DNA from: Candidatus Polarisedimenticolia bacterium
GTDB taxonomy: Bacteria > Acidobacteriota > Polarisedimenticolia > Gp22-AA2 > AA152
Reading direction: 5' to 3'
Assembly: GCA_036004685.1 (NCBI GenBank)
Contig: DASYRE010000031.1
Location: forward strand, 124,001 to 188,000
Length of the DNA stretch: 64,000 bases
Under the pieces are notes generated by a model. The model was not told the origin of the DNA, searched no databases, and worked only from the letters and a program-made list of their open reading frames with translations. Positions 53,758 to 62,795 of the stretch are shown one piece after another. Every line of letters starts with the position of its first letter. Position 1 is the stretch's first letter. The position numbers and the translations under genes are program-made.

Positions 53758-53849
53758 CGGCGCATAACACGCCCTTGAACCGACGGTCGCGACGAGCGCG
53801 CCCGCGGATTAGCGGCAGCCGATAGACAGGCATTTCCAGGGGTCAAGGC

Positions 53850-54290
53850 GTGTCGATCGCCACGTTCGTAGCCACGGTCGGAGCGGGGCTCTTTGCAGGT
53901 GCCTCGACCTACGTCAGCATCGCTGAACATCCGGCCTGGCTCGAATCCGGTCCAGCACTCGCCCTCAAGGGATTAGGCCCCAGCTTTCGGCGCGCCGCCG
54001 TCCTGCAGGGTGGTTTGGCCACCGTCAGCCTTGTGTCGGCTGCAGTAGCATGGTTTCAAGATTCAGGCGTTGGCTGGCTGGTGGGCGGGCTCTTATTGGG
54101 AGCGCTCGTTCCGTTCACGTTGGTGGTCATCATGCCCACCAACCGACGCCTGCTGGATCCTCAGCTCGATCCTGGCTCGCCTGAAGCGGTCGAGCTGCTC
54201 TTGCGGTGGGGCCGTCTCCATGCGGTCCGTACGGTCGTTGGGGTGGCGGTGTTCGTGTCCTTCGTCGGTAATAGTATTGCTCATCGGTGA
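53850..54290 (+). CDS. DUF1772 (anthrone oxygenase-like) membrane protein
   Basis: A 146-residue membrane protein with four hydrophobic segments. The family pattern is visible: GLFAGASTYVSIAEHPAWL, FRRAAVLQGGLATVSLVSA, FTLVVIMPTNRRLLDPQLDPGSPEA and LLRWGRLHAVRTVVGVAV. DUF1772 proteins include anthrone oxygenase-like enzymes. The GTG start has AGGGGTCAAGGC before it. No neighbour suggests a pathway. Confidence 0.85.
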   Translation: MSIATFVATVGAGLFAGASTYVSIAEHPAWLESGPALALKGLGPSFRRAAVLQGGLATVSLVSAAVAWFQDSGVGWLVGGLLLGALVPFTLVVIMPTNRRLLDPQLDPGSPEAVELLLRWGRLHAVRTVVGVAVFVSFVGNSIAHR

Positions 54291-54340
54291 TTAAAGTGCG
54301 CTTCGCGGCGAACACACGCGCGCCGACAACGCACGGTAAC

Positions 54341-54979
54341 ATGAGTTGTGCCATTCTAGCCGTTTTGGTGGCGTGCACGTTGGCCGCTGCACGAGAGCGG
54401 CCACCCGTGAAGTGCATCGAGGATTCCCCGGAGCGGCGTGGGGAGGAGGGCTGCACGATTCTTGCGAGCAGGCCCCTACTGGGCTCTCTGATCAAGCCCG
54501 TCTATTGGCACATCGACCGCTTCGATTCGCTGAAGGCCGCGAACCAAGCGGCCGGGCCTGACGGTGTCGCGACTGAGGCACACGGTTCGGTGTGGCTCAT
54601 GACTGTCGAAGCTAAGACCGACGAGCATCACGGCGGGCGTCACGTCACCTCGATAGGCCCTCTTGCGCTGCCTGCGGCGGAGCGTTACACGATGCGAGTG
54701 CAGTCATCCCTGCTTATCCCCGGAACCACCACGCCCGTTCACACTCATTCCAGTCCGGAGGTGTTCTACGTCATCGCCGGTGAGCAATGCCTGGAGACTC
54801 CGGAGGTCGGCCAGCGTCTTGTTGCCGGCCAATCCTTCGTCCTACCGGCAGGTGTCATCCATCGTGGGCGGGTCACCGGGGCCGGCATACGGCGCGCTTT
54901 GGCGCTCATCCTGCATGATGCCGCGCAGCCCGCCAGCCACGAGCTGGACGCTTCGCTGCCGTTGGTTGCGTGTAAGTAG
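54341..54979 (+). CDS. exported cupin-domain protein
   Basis: A 212-residue protein with a signal-like N-terminus (AILAVLVACTLAAA). The cupin barrel has metal-binding residues in TTPVHTHSSPEVFYVIAGEQCLETPE and in LPAGVIHRGRVTG. The fold binds a metal and serves many enzyme types; no specific reaction can be assigned. The first Met at 54287 is possible, but ATG 54341 gives a better export signal. Confidence 0.78.
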   Translation: MSCAILAVLVACTLAAARERPPVKCIEDSPERRGEEGCTILASRPLLGSLIKPVYWHIDRFDSLKAANQAAGPDGVATEAHGSVWLMTVEAKTDEHHGGRHVTSIGPLALPAAERYTMRVQSSLLIPGTTTPVHTHSSPEVFYVIAGEQCLETPEVGQRLVAGQSFVLPAGVIHRGRVTGAGIRRALALILHDAAQPASHELDASLPLVACK

Positions 54980-55047
54980 CGCCGCCCAAGCCAGGAGGAG
55001 GCCCTAATGAGACTCAAGATCACGAACTTCTACGTGGAGCCGTCATC

Positions 55048-55707
55048 ATGAGGAAGACGCCGCCGGGTCCCGTGCGCGCGCCAGGCAAGGTAAAGCCAAA
55101 GGCCAAGGGCACGTCGCGCGCCAGCAAGCCACGCAAGTCGGCCTCCAAATTCAAGTCCACGCCGAGGGCTGGCGCGAAGTCCAAGAGAAGCGCGAGCGAG
55201 GCCAAGCTAATCAAGGTGCGAAAAGGCGAGAAGATCGGCGTGGTCCTCTCGGGCGGCAACCCGCTCATCACGAAAACGGCGGGTATGAGGAGCCATGAGC
55301 CAGCGACCGGGAAACCCGCTTCCCGGCTCATCGACGAGCGGATCCGCGACCTGGGGGAATGGCGCGGCGAGACCCTGGCGCGCATGCGAGCGCTGATCCT
55401 GGAAGCCGACCCCGAGATGATCGAGGAGCGCAAATGGAGGAAGCCGTCGAATGGGATGGCGGGAGTCCCCGTCTGGTCGCACCACGGGATCGTCTGCACC
55501 GGGGAGACCTACACGAAGGTCGTGAAACTCACGTTCGCCCGGGGCGCCAGCATCCCAGACCCATCGCGCCTCTTCAATTCCAGCTTGGAAGGCAACACGC
55601 GAAGGGCGATCGACATCCACGAAGGGGAGGAGGTCGACGCGGGCGCGTTCAAGACGCTCGTGAAGGCCGCGGTGGCCCAGAATGACCTGCCGGCCAAGAA
55701 ACGGTAG
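55048..55707 (+). CDS. DUF1801-family protein with basic N-terminal tail
   Basis: A 219-residue protein. The first 55 residues are rich in Lys, Arg, Ala and Pro (KVKPKAKGTSRASKPRKSAS). They are followed by KLIKVRKGEKIGVVLSGGNPLITK, a link also present in the next gene. A DUF1801-type domain follows (RKPSNGMAGVPVWSHHGIVCTGETYTKVVKLTFARGASI). The tail resembles linker-histone or nucleic-acid-binding tails. The next gene is a divergent copy, so this is a tandem duplication. Just upstream (55007-55051) a 14-codon frame reads MRLKITNFYVE, the start of a VOC-type protein, now a remnant. Confidence 0.78.
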   Translation: MRKTPPGPVRAPGKVKPKAKGTSRASKPRKSASKFKSTPRAGAKSKRSASEAKLIKVRKGEKIGVVLSGGNPLITKTAGMRSHEPATGKPASRLIDERIRDLGEWRGETLARMRALILEADPEMIEERKWRKPSNGMAGVPVWSHHGIVCTGETYTKVVKLTFARGASIPDPSRLFNSSLEGNTRRAIDIHEGEEVDAGAFKTLVKAAVAQNDLPAKKR

Positions 55708-55715
55708 ACCTTGAG

Positions 55716-56270
55716 ATGCAATCGCGCGGCGCACGCACGACACCTCGGCGTGGCAAGTCCAAGTCCCGGCCGAAGGCAGGCGCGAAGGCCAAGCCAGGTG
55801 CGAGGCAGGCCAAGCCGATCAAGGTGCGCGAAGGCGAGAAGGTCGCCGTCGTCCTACTCTCGGGCGGCAATCCGCAGATCGCGAAGGCGGACGGCGACGC
55901 CCCGGTGCAGGCGTACCTCGCCGGGATGCCGGGCTGGAAGCGCGACCTTGGGAAGCGCCTGGACGCGCTCGTCGTGCGGAACGTGCCCAACGTGCGCAAG
56001 GCCGTGAAGTGGAACTCGCCGTTGTACGGCATCGAGGGCCAGGGTTGGTTCCTGGGGTTCCACGTCTTCACCCACTACGTCAAGGTGACCTTCTTCCGAG
56101 GCACGTCGCTGCGACCCGCTCCACCCGGAGGCACGGGCAAGGACGCGCGCTGGATCGACATCCACGAGGACGATCTCGACGAGGCGCAGATGGCGACCTG
56201 GGTGAAGCAGGCCGCCGCGTTGCCCGGCTGGATTCCTGGCCGGCCCTCTGAAGATCTGACTTCCCGCTAG
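55716..56270 (+). CDS. DUF1801-family protein with basic N-terminal tail
   Basis: A 184-residue paralogue of the gene at 55048. The tail is again rich in Arg, Lys and Ala (TPRRGKSKSRPKAGAKAKPG). The shared link KPIKVREGEKVAVVLLSGGNPQIAKA follows, then the DUF1801-type domain (VRKAVKWNSPLYGIEGQGWFLGFHVFTHYVKVTFFRGTSL). Starts at 55711 and 55716 differ by frame; ATG 55716 keeps the domain. The two genes are nine bases apart. Such domains are thought to act in stress or iron-related roles, but the function is unknown. Confidence 0.82.
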   Translation: MQSRGARTTPRRGKSKSRPKAGAKAKPGARQAKPIKVREGEKVAVVLLSGGNPQIAKADGDAPVQAYLAGMPGWKRDLGKRLDALVVRNVPNVRKAVKWNSPLYGIEGQGWFLGFHVFTHYVKVTFFRGTSLRPAPPGGTGKDARWIDIHEDDLDEAQMATWVKQAAALPGWIPGRPSEDLTSR

Positions 56271-56340
56271 CGCCCACGAACCAGCCCGTAGACCTGCGCT
56301 CAGACTTTCATCGGTGAGCTGCTTCGCAGGGACGGAGCGG

Positions 56341-58824
56341 CTACGGGGAGGGATGTCCGATCGGAGGGCCGGGAGGGGCGGCGGAAGGTCGTAGACGAGG
56401 AGCGTTCCGGCGCGGATCCGCCAGGAAGAGTCGAATCTCATGATCGAGCCTCCGCCAGAGAGGAGTCCTTCCCGACGCCACTCGTCTCTTGACGTCCTCC
56501 ACGCCGGCCAGGGCGGCCGCCTGAACCTCGGGCGTGGCGCCCTCATCCACCGCGAGGAGCATCAGGCGCTGGGCGATCTCCGTCTGGACGACTCCGGCCA
56601 ACTCGCTGCCGGCACCCCCGTCCGGACCCGCGAACGCGGCGCTCGCCAGGGACGCGATCACCTCGCCGGGGGAAGGCGCACCCATTCTCTCGTGGACGAG
56701 CGTGGAGAGCCTCTGCAGGCGCTGGGGATCGAGAAGACCGCCGGCGACGATGCCCGCGACGGCACGCGCGGCGTCGTGAGGACTGAATAGATACCCGGCG
56801 GAGGAAGCGAACCGCTCCGCATCCCTCGCGTCCGCCTCGGAGGGCGCCAGCACCTTCCAGAGTCCCGGAGGAATCTCGATCGTTTTGGGATCCAGCGCGC
56901 GGAGGACCAGCCGAAGGGCATCGCGCTGGGCCGCGGCGGGCCAGGGCGCAATCGGTTCCTGCCCGTCGCCCCGCAGCGTGGGCGGAATCCGCGCGCCGCC
57001 GATGACGTTGAGGGCCGCGGCCAGAGCGTAGCGATGGAACAGGTACACCAGCGGGAAGCGTGAGGCGAGCTGGGAGACCGGCTCGCCGTCGGCCAGCAGG
57101 TCGGGGGAATAGCGCCGCAAAAGCGCGTCCCGGACCGGAAACACTTCCTTCAGCCAGGCGACCGGATCCGGCCCGTCGTCGTAGGCGTTCCACCGGGGGT
57201 CGTCGCTGCTCCCCCAGACGATTCCGCGGGCCAGGTGGCTCCGGACGATCGAGTCCAGGCGGCTTCGCTCTTCCTGCGGCGTGCGGCCCGCCGGGTCTTC
57301 GGAGTATCCCCATTCGATGGCGAATCGGTCGTAGCTCCCGACGCCTTGCATGTAGGCATTGGACAGGTCCGGCGATCCGTCGGGGCGAAGCTTCACGCGG
57401 GGAGCGTAGTAGTCCATCACCGAGCCGCGCCCGAACGTGCTGGCGATGAAGTTGTGCTCCAGCCCCAGCACGTGCCCCATCTCATGCGCGGTGAGCAGCG
57501 CCAGCCTGTTCAGCATGACATTCTCGGATCCCGCCCGGGGATCCAGGTTGTCCAGGGCGGAGAAGACGTCGGAGGCGGGCTCGGCGCCGGAGGGAGGAGT
57601 CCTCATCGCCTCCCAGAAATTGCCGACCGTCCGCATCCGATGGGAGTCGAGCTGGACCACGGCGTGGATTATCTCCCCGGTCCGTGGATCGATCTCCGTC
57701 ATTCCCACCGACCACCCCCGACCGGCGCGGTTCGTCCACTGGATCGTCGGATACCGGATGTCCATGGGGCTCGCTCCGTCGGGAAGGTCCTCCACCCGGA
57801 GCGCGTTCGCGAACCCGGCCTGCTCGAACGCGTCGTTCCACCAGAGGGCTCCGCGCCGGAGCGCCGAGCGCATCGGCTCCGGAACGGCCCGATCCAGATA
57901 GAAGACGATGGGCTTTACGGGCTCGCCCGGCCCCGTGTCCCGACTCTTCCTCGCCAGCCGCCAGCGCTGGATGTACCTCCTCGCCGGCGGCCTGTCGAAT
58001 GGCCGTGAGAAATCCAGGAACGGGACCGGCGAGAAGCCGACGCGTGGATCGGCCTCGCGCGGCTCGAATCCGGGAGGCGGCAAGGCGACGAAGGAATGAT
58101 GCTCTCGCAGGCTGAGGGTGCGGCGGTCTGGCTGATTGAAGTCCGACTCGCTTTCGGAGGCGAAGGTGAGCAGCGCCTCGATTTCGGTGTTCAGAGGGAA
58201 GCTTCCCGAATCCTCCGGGACGACGACGCTCCTCGTTTCATCCAGGCGCCAGCTTCCCGAGGCAGCCTCCTGGCGCACCATCCGCCCGTTGATCGCCTGG
58301 GTGGGATGGCGAATCTGCGACAGCAGATCGGCGGCGTCCCGGAGGATCAGGGAATTGGCGTTGACCAGCACGGTCCCCCCCTCCTCAGCTTCCACCGGCA
58401 GCGAGGCGAGCACCGAGGTGGGAAAGCTCTGCTCCACCGATCGTCTCAGCGCATCGCTTCCTTCCTCCGCGCGGAATTCGGGGTTCTTCTGGATGACTAG
58501 GACGCGGGATCCCACCTGAAGGAAGCGGCACAGCGCGGAGCTCGTGGCGATGGTGCTGCGATCCGCGAACAGCCCGATGGAGCCGACGCCGCTCCCGAAT
58601 CCCGTGAAGTAGAGGAACTCGCTCTCCTTTTGGCGCGGCGACAGCTCGAACAGTAGCGCTCCCTTCTTGGGATCCCAGTAGGTGGGGATGAACCCTCCGG
58701 ATCGCTTCAGGCCGACCGTCCGGCCGGCAAGCGTCTCCGACTTCGGCGCGCCCCCGGCCTCCTTGGCGAAGGGGGCGACGCCCGCGAGCACCCACAGGAT
58801 CACCCAGGAGAAGACGCGCTTCAT
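56341..58824 (-). CDS. secreted zinc metalloprotease, M10-like (DUF5117/DUF5118 type)
   Basis: An 827-residue exported protease with a signal peptide (residues 1-23, VFSWVILWVLAGVAPFA). The N-terminal regions match the DUF5118/5117 type: GFIPTYWDPKKGALLFEL, then FPLNTEIEALLTFAS. The catalytic motif is TAHEMGHVLGLEHNF, HExxHxxGxxH of metzincins, from His447 to His457. SVMDYYAP follows as the Met-turn. A long C-terminal helical domain ends the protein. GAGGA stands before ATG 58824. It probably digests peptides outside the inner membrane. Confidence 0.9.
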   Translation of the reverse strand: MKRVFSWVILWVLAGVAPFAKEAGGAPKSETLAGRTVGLKRSGGFIPTYWDPKKGALLFELSPRQKESEFLYFTGFGSGVGSIGLFADRSTIATSSALCRFLQVGSRVLVIQKNPEFRAEEGSDALRRSVEQSFPTSVLASLPVEAEEGGTVLVNANSLILRDAADLLSQIRHPTQAINGRMVRQEAASGSWRLDETRSVVVPEDSGSFPLNTEIEALLTFASESESDFNQPDRRTLSLREHHSFVALPPPGFEPREADPRVGFSPVPFLDFSRPFDRPPARRYIQRWRLARKSRDTGPGEPVKPIVFYLDRAVPEPMRSALRRGALWWNDAFEQAGFANALRVEDLPDGASPMDIRYPTIQWTNRAGRGWSVGMTEIDPRTGEIIHAVVQLDSHRMRTVGNFWEAMRTPPSGAEPASDVFSALDNLDPRAGSENVMLNRLALLTAHEMGHVLGLEHNFIASTFGRGSVMDYYAPRVKLRPDGSPDLSNAYMQGVGSYDRFAIEWGYSEDPAGRTPQEERSRLDSIVRSHLARGIVWGSSDDPRWNAYDDGPDPVAWLKEVFPVRDALLRRYSPDLLADGEPVSQLASRFPLVYLFHRYALAAALNVIGGARIPPTLRGDGQEPIAPWPAAAQRDALRLVLRALDPKTIEIPPGLWKVLAPSEADARDAERFASSAGYLFSPHDAARAVAGIVAGGLLDPQRLQRLSTLVHERMGAPSPGEVIASLASAAFAGPDGGAGSELAGVVQTEIAQRLMLLAVDEGATPEVQAAALAGVEDVKRRVASGRTPLWRRLDHEIRLFLADPRRNAPRLRPSAAPPGPPIGHPSP

Positions 58825-59024
58825 GCCGGAATCCTCGTCACCCAATCGACTTGATCTGGGAGTTCGATTCAGTTAGTGGAGCCGCTCACAGGCTGGCACG
58901 AGCTTGGATTCGGGCCCGATTATCGAGGAAGAACCCACTACGCGCAAGCGTCGGTGCGCGCCCCGAGCGAGGGGGAAGGCCGGAACGTGGCCATGAGGTT
59001 TGAAACGACTGCGAGCCAGGCCGA

Positions 59025-59426
59025 TCAGTACATTATGATCGGAGAGGTCAGGTTACCTGTTTTTACAGTCAGCTTGCAGGACAAGCAGTCTCGGCTCACG
59101 CAAGTGAGAGATCTCTCCGTAATCACCGCATCACAGCTATAGGCGCCGGTCGTGCAACTGCAGGTCCAAGTCCCTCCGACGTCACCCACCCCTCCCATTC
59201 TCGCCACGGTGACCGTTCCGTCCGGCTGTTTCACCCAATGGAAGTCCGTTTTGGCCTGCACCGTGTCTCCGACCAGCTCCACCCCCTCGATCCCTTCCGG
59301 CAAGCTCTTCACCACAGCCTTGCCCTGCTTCGGAGCCTGGGGGACGGTCGGGCGATTCGAAGCGCAACCCAGAATTGCCAGAAGCACGGCGACCGCCGCT
59401 GCCGCTATCACACCCGCTCGCTTCAT
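59025..59426 (-). CDS. cysteine-rich lipoprotein
   Basis: A 133-residue lipoprotein. The signal ends in the lipobox ILGC (Cys21), and a proline-rich linker follows. The C-terminal part carries seven cysteines in a short stretch (TWTCSCTTGAYSCD, LTCVSRDCLSCKL), suggesting disulfides or metal binding. GGGGAGGC precedes ATG 59426. No family is recognised. It lies upstream of the metalloprotease on the same strand, 200 bases away. Confidence 0.75.
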   Translation of the reverse strand: MKRAGVIAAAAVAVLLAILGCASNRPTVPQAPKQGKAVVKSLPEGIEGVELVGDTVQAKTDFHWVKQPDGTVTVARMGGVGDVGGTWTCSCTTGAYSCDAVITERSLTCVSRDCLSCKLTVKTGNLTSPIIMY

Positions 59427-59873
59427 GGTTGCCTCCCCGTGGTTTTGCTCGTCAATGGATTCTCCACACCGACCACGCAATACCACAATTGATGAAGTCC
59501 AGGAAAGAAATATTTTGAGCAGACGCAGGGTGTGGGGATGTCAATATAGCTGAGAGGCATATAGCCTTGCTGCTATCACAAACTCGAGACTTCTGCGCTG
59601 AGCGACGCCATGTGAAAGCGAGGACCAGCAGCCGGATTGCGGCAACTCATCCCGTTTTGGTATAAATTGAGCAATCCGGCCAGTGACTCTCTCGATTCGA
59701 GATCCTTGAGCATCGCCCAGCCTGGCGGGATCGATGTCTCGGATTATCGAGAATGGCAACGCTCTCGGGCATGAATCGGCGGCGCTCGCAGGTTGCAGCT
59801 TAACCATGCGTTTCGTGAAAAGGCCGCCCGTAGTTCTAGAGCAATCGTTCAGCGGATGTAGGCGGAAGGCAGG
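59427..59873. other. intergenic region, possible promoter
   Basis: No gene is supported in this gap between the divergent lipoprotein and DUF4395 genes. On the plus strand TTGCGG (59637) and TATAAA (59661) are separated by 18 bases, a possible promoter about 200 bases before the DUF4395 gene. The base composition is less GC-rich than the flanks. No terminator or repeat was seen. Confidence 0.35.
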
Positions 59874-60374
59874 ATGACGGCAGAATTGAATTTCGTCAGA
59901 CAGCAGGGCTTCAAGGACGCCCCGCCGGAAGCCTGTGGATACCAATACCCAGCCTTGATGTGGCAACCGCGAGCGATCGGCATTCTGGTATTGGTTGGGT
60001 TGCTGTTCCAGGCCTGGCCCTACTTCCTCGCTCTATCAGTGCTCCTCTGGTGGAACGCAGCCTTGCCGCGGCTGAACCCCTTTGACGCGCTCTACAACTG
60101 TTTTGTGGCAATGCCGAAGAGCCGGCCACGCTTGGGCCCAGCGCCGGGCCCTCGCCGGTTCGCGCAAGCCATGGCCGGGACCTTCATGCTGGCGATTGGA
60201 GTAGCGCTTCTCATGGGCTGGAACTCTCTGGCATGGGCGACAGAGATACTTCTGCTCGCTGCCCTCGCAGCTCTGATTTTCGGCCGGTTTTGCTCAGGCT
60301 CGTATCTCTTCCTTGTCTTCACCGGACAGGTTGGCTTTGCGAACCGAACGCTTCCATGGATTCGCGACGAGTAG
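59874..60374 (+). CDS. DUF4395-family membrane protein
   Basis: A 166-residue membrane protein. The family pattern is visible: WQPRAIGILVLVGLLF near the start, LPRLNPFDALYNCF, PGPRRFAQAMAGTFMLAIGVALL and FGRFCSGSYLFLVF. DUF4395 proteins often accompany thioredoxin-like or redox genes; none is adjacent here. AAGGCAGG precedes the ATG. Confidence 0.85.
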   Translation: MTAELNFVRQQGFKDAPPEACGYQYPALMWQPRAIGILVLVGLLFQAWPYFLALSVLLWWNAALPRLNPFDALYNCFVAMPKSRPRLGPAPGPRRFAQAMAGTFMLAIGVALLMGWNSLAWATEILLLAALAALIFGRFCSGSYLFLVFTGQVGFANRTLPWIRDE

Positions 60375-60403
60375 TTGCGTTAGCTGGTCGAAAAGTGTGA
60401 GGC

Positions 60404-60952
60404 ATGATCGACAACCCCGAACAAGTCATCTCAAAGGAGCTTGAGTCAGGCGAGCGGCTGCTGTGGTCTGGAGCCCCCCGTCGCGGGCTCGTGATTCGTG
60501 GCTCTGACGCGTTCCTGATCCCTTTCAGCCTCATGTGGGGAGGGTTCGCGATCTTCTGGGAAGTGAGCGTCATGAATTCGAAAGCCCCTGGGTTCTTTGT
60601 TCTTTGGGGTGTGCCGTTCGTGCTAATCGGTCTGTATCTGATCGTTGGCCGATTCTTCGCTGATGCCGCTATTCGAGGTCGCACTTGCTACGGAGTGACG
60701 GATCGCCGGGCGATCATCGTTGCAGGGCTGATGTCGCGAAGCATCAAGAGCGTGAACCTTCGCACTATGACGGATCTATCTCTTTCTGAACGATCAGGAG
60801 GGTCCGGGACGATCTATTTCGGGCCAACCCCACCTTGGGGCGCGATGTACTCGGGTGGGCGCTGGAGCCATCAATACCCTCCGGCATTCGAGCTCATCGA
60901 AGACGCCAAACGAGTCTACAACGTCATTCGTCAGGCACAGGAGAGCAAATGA
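60404..60952 (+). CDS. PH-like (YdbT/bPH2-type) membrane protein
   Basis: A 182-residue protein with two membrane helices (SLMWGGFAIFWEV and FVLWGVPFVLIGLYLIVG). A bacterial PH-like strand pattern surrounds them: LESGERLLWSGAPRRG at the start and CYGVTDRRAIIVAGLMSRSIKSVNL after the helices. The function is unknown. GTGAGG precedes the ATG. An attC-like inverted repeat follows the stop. Confidence 0.78.
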   Translation: MIDNPEQVISKELESGERLLWSGAPRRGLVIRGSDAFLIPFSLMWGGFAIFWEVSVMNSKAPGFFVLWGVPFVLIGLYLIVGRFFADAAIRGRTCYGVTDRRAIIVAGLMSRSIKSVNLRTMTDLSLSERSGGSGTIYFGPTPPWGAMYSGGRWSHQYPPAFELIEDAKRVYNVIRQAQESK

Positions 60953-60965
60953 AGGCCGCGCCAGC

Positions 60966-61045
60966 CAGCAACCGGCTGAAGCTTGCGGCGCGTGGAAGGT
61001 TCCCGCGGACTTGGAGGCGGTGTTCGCGCGCCACAGCTTATCCGC
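60966..61045 (+). other. decayed attC-like site
   Basis: GCAACCGGCTGAAGCTTGCGGCGCG on the left (60968-60992) and CGCGCGCCACAGCTT on the right (61025-61039) form the same arms as the site at 50504, with one unpaired T and a G-T pair. The whole unit aligns with the first site at many positions, including the central TTGGA. The right outer box (expected GTTGC) is missing, so the site is probably inactive. The left stretch is reported by position where longer than 20 bases would be needed. Confidence 0.45.
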
Positions 61046-61159
61046 AACTTTAGGCCGCCTCCCACGCCGTCGAGGAGTTTTTGATAGCCACGCGCGCGCC
61101 CGTGGATCGCCAGAATCGGAAGGTGGGTCAGTTCGACCCGCGCGACCAGGAGAAAGCCC

Positions 61160-61795
61160 GTGGCACTCGTGGTACTGCTGAGAGGGGTCAACGTCGGCGG
61201 TCACAGGACCTTCCGACCTACCACGCTCGTCCAACGATTGAAGCACCTCGATGCCGTCAATATCGGCGCGGCGGGCACCCTGGTGATCCGGCGGCCGGTC
61301 ACCCGGGCGCAACTCCGCGCCGAATTAACAGCCGGGCTTCCCTTTGATACCGAGATCATGATCTGCCAGGGACGGGAGATTGTAAGGCTGATGTCTCAGA
61401 ATCACTTCGCGGATCAACCCTCGCGACCCGACCTCGTCCGCTTCGTGAGCATCCTGTCCCAACGCCCCCGCTCGGCACCGCCGACGCCCATGAGCTTTCC
61501 TCCCAGCGGCCCATGGTTGCTGAGAATCCTCGCGACGGAGAGCCGGTTCGTGTTCGGCCTGTACCGGCGCCACATGAAGGCCATCCGCTACCTCGGCGCG
61601 TTCGACAGGCTTTTTGGCGTCCCGGTCACCACGCGCAACTGGAATACCATCACGGCAATCGCCAAGGCGCTGGGTCACGGTCCCGACCGGCCCTCGACGG
61701 TGGGGGCACCCAGCAAGCCCATCCGGCGGACGCGCTCGCGCGTCGTGCATCGTGCTGAAAGACGGCCCGGGTCGCGCCGCGCGGCGCGCCCCTGA
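61160..61795 (+). CDS. DUF1697-family protein
   Basis: A 211-residue protein. The DUF1697 start VVLLRGVNVGGHRTFRPTTLVQRLKHL is clear, followed by GAAGTLVIRRPVTRAQLRAEL and GVPVTTRNWNTITAIAKAL. The region after the normal domain end (about residue 180) is a basic tail rich in Arg and Pro that may come from a shifted or extended 3' end. The function of the family is unknown. GTG start. Confidence 0.82.
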   Translation: MALVVLLRGVNVGGHRTFRPTTLVQRLKHLDAVNIGAAGTLVIRRPVTRAQLRAELTAGLPFDTEIMICQGREIVRLMSQNHFADQPSRPDLVRFVSILSQRPRSAPPTPMSFPPSGPWLLRILATESRFVFGLYRRHMKAIRYLGAFDRLFGVPVTTRNWNTITAIAKALGHGPDRPSTVGAPSKPIRRTRSRVVHRAERRPGSRRAARP

Positions 61796-61848
61796 GCCGC
61801 AACGCTCGACGAACAACTCATGAGGTGCCGGGTGGAGGAGTGAGTCCC

Positions 61849-62226
61849 ATGGCCAAATGGATCCCCGAGGGGTGGCATAGCGTGACGCCGCGGCTGGTCG
61901 TTCGCGACGTGGCCGCGTTGGTCGATTTCCTCAAGCGAGCGTTCGGTGCAGCAGGAGACTTTCGCACCGACCGGCCGTGCCAGATGCGCATCGGCGACTC
62001 CCTCGTCATGGTGAGCGGCGTCGGACCACGCGATCCCATGCCGGCGTTTCTATACCTCTACATCGAGGACACCGACACGGTCTATCGGCGTGCCCTTGAG
62101 GCGGGCGCCTTATCAATCAAGGAGCCGACCGAGACGCCTTACGGCGATCGCCGCGCCACGATCAAGGATCCGTGCGGGAACATCTGGCAACTCGCCACGT
62201 ACCGGGAGGAGCCGAAGACATCCTAG
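61849..62226 (+). CDS. VOC-family protein (glyoxalase-like)
   Basis: A 125-residue VOC protein: MAKWIPEGWHSVTPRLVVRDVAALVDFLKRAF, MRIGDSLVMVSGVG, FLYLYIEDTDTVYRRALEAGA and GDRRATIKDPCGNIWQLATY. It belongs to the PhnB-like single-domain group that forms dimers around a metal or ligand. GGAGGAG stands before ATG 61849. Other VOC genes occur at 49254, 62337 and 63227 in this region. Confidence 0.9.
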   Translation: MAKWIPEGWHSVTPRLVVRDVAALVDFLKRAFGAAGDFRTDRPCQMRIGDSLVMVSGVGPRDPMPAFLYLYIEDTDTVYRRALEAGALSIKEPTETPYGDRRATIKDPCGNIWQLATYREEPKTS

Positions 62227-62336
62227 CGCGTCAGGCCGCTTGAACGGCCAGTCCGCCGGATGTGGCTGCGGTGCAACTGAGTGAAGACTTCCCAACACGT
62301 TGTACCGGCGCAACGATTCGAGATCGGAGGAAGCGG

Positions 62337-62750
62337 ATGGCGGATAATGTCGTCGCGGCTCGGCCGCGCTGGAACATCGCTCCCTATTTCGTAGTGGATG
62401 ACGTCGTCGCGACCGCCAACTATTACCGGGACAAGCTGGGCTTCGCTTACGACCGTTTCTGGAATGAACCGCCGTCCTTCTGCATGGTTTATCGCAACGG
62501 CATCGTCATCATGTTGGCCCAGCTCGAGCGTCCAGGCGTGATGCGCCCCAACCGACTCGTCGATCCCGAGGAAGGGGCATGGGATGCCTATGTCTGGGTC
62601 GACGACGCCGACGCGCTCTACGCGGAATTCAAGTCCAATGGCGTGAGGATCGCGCGAGAAATCTGCAACCAGCCTTACGGTTGCCGTGACTTCGACGTGG
62701 AGGATTGCAACGGTTACCGTCTTTGCTTTGGGCAGGACACCGAAACCTAG
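62337..62750 (+). CDS. VOC-family protein (bleomycin resistance/glyoxalase type)
   Basis: A 137-residue VOC protein (WNIAPYFVVDDVVATANYYRDKLGFAYDRFW, AYVWVDDADALYAEFKSNGV, QPYGCRDFDVEDCNGYRLCFG). The last element has the usual E-x-D-NGY glyoxalase end. GGAGGAAGC precedes ATG 62337. The substrate is unknown; related proteins bind or modify antibiotics, toxins or aldehydes. Confidence 0.9.
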   Translation: MADNVVAARPRWNIAPYFVVDDVVATANYYRDKLGFAYDRFWNEPPSFCMVYRNGIVIMLAQLERPGVMRPNRLVDPEEGAWDAYVWVDDADALYAEFKSNGVRIAREICNQPYGCRDFDVEDCNGYRLCFGQDTET

Positions 62751-62795
62751 GACCGGGCGGCTTCATCCTGAAACGGGCGGCGAGGCGGAGTCCCG

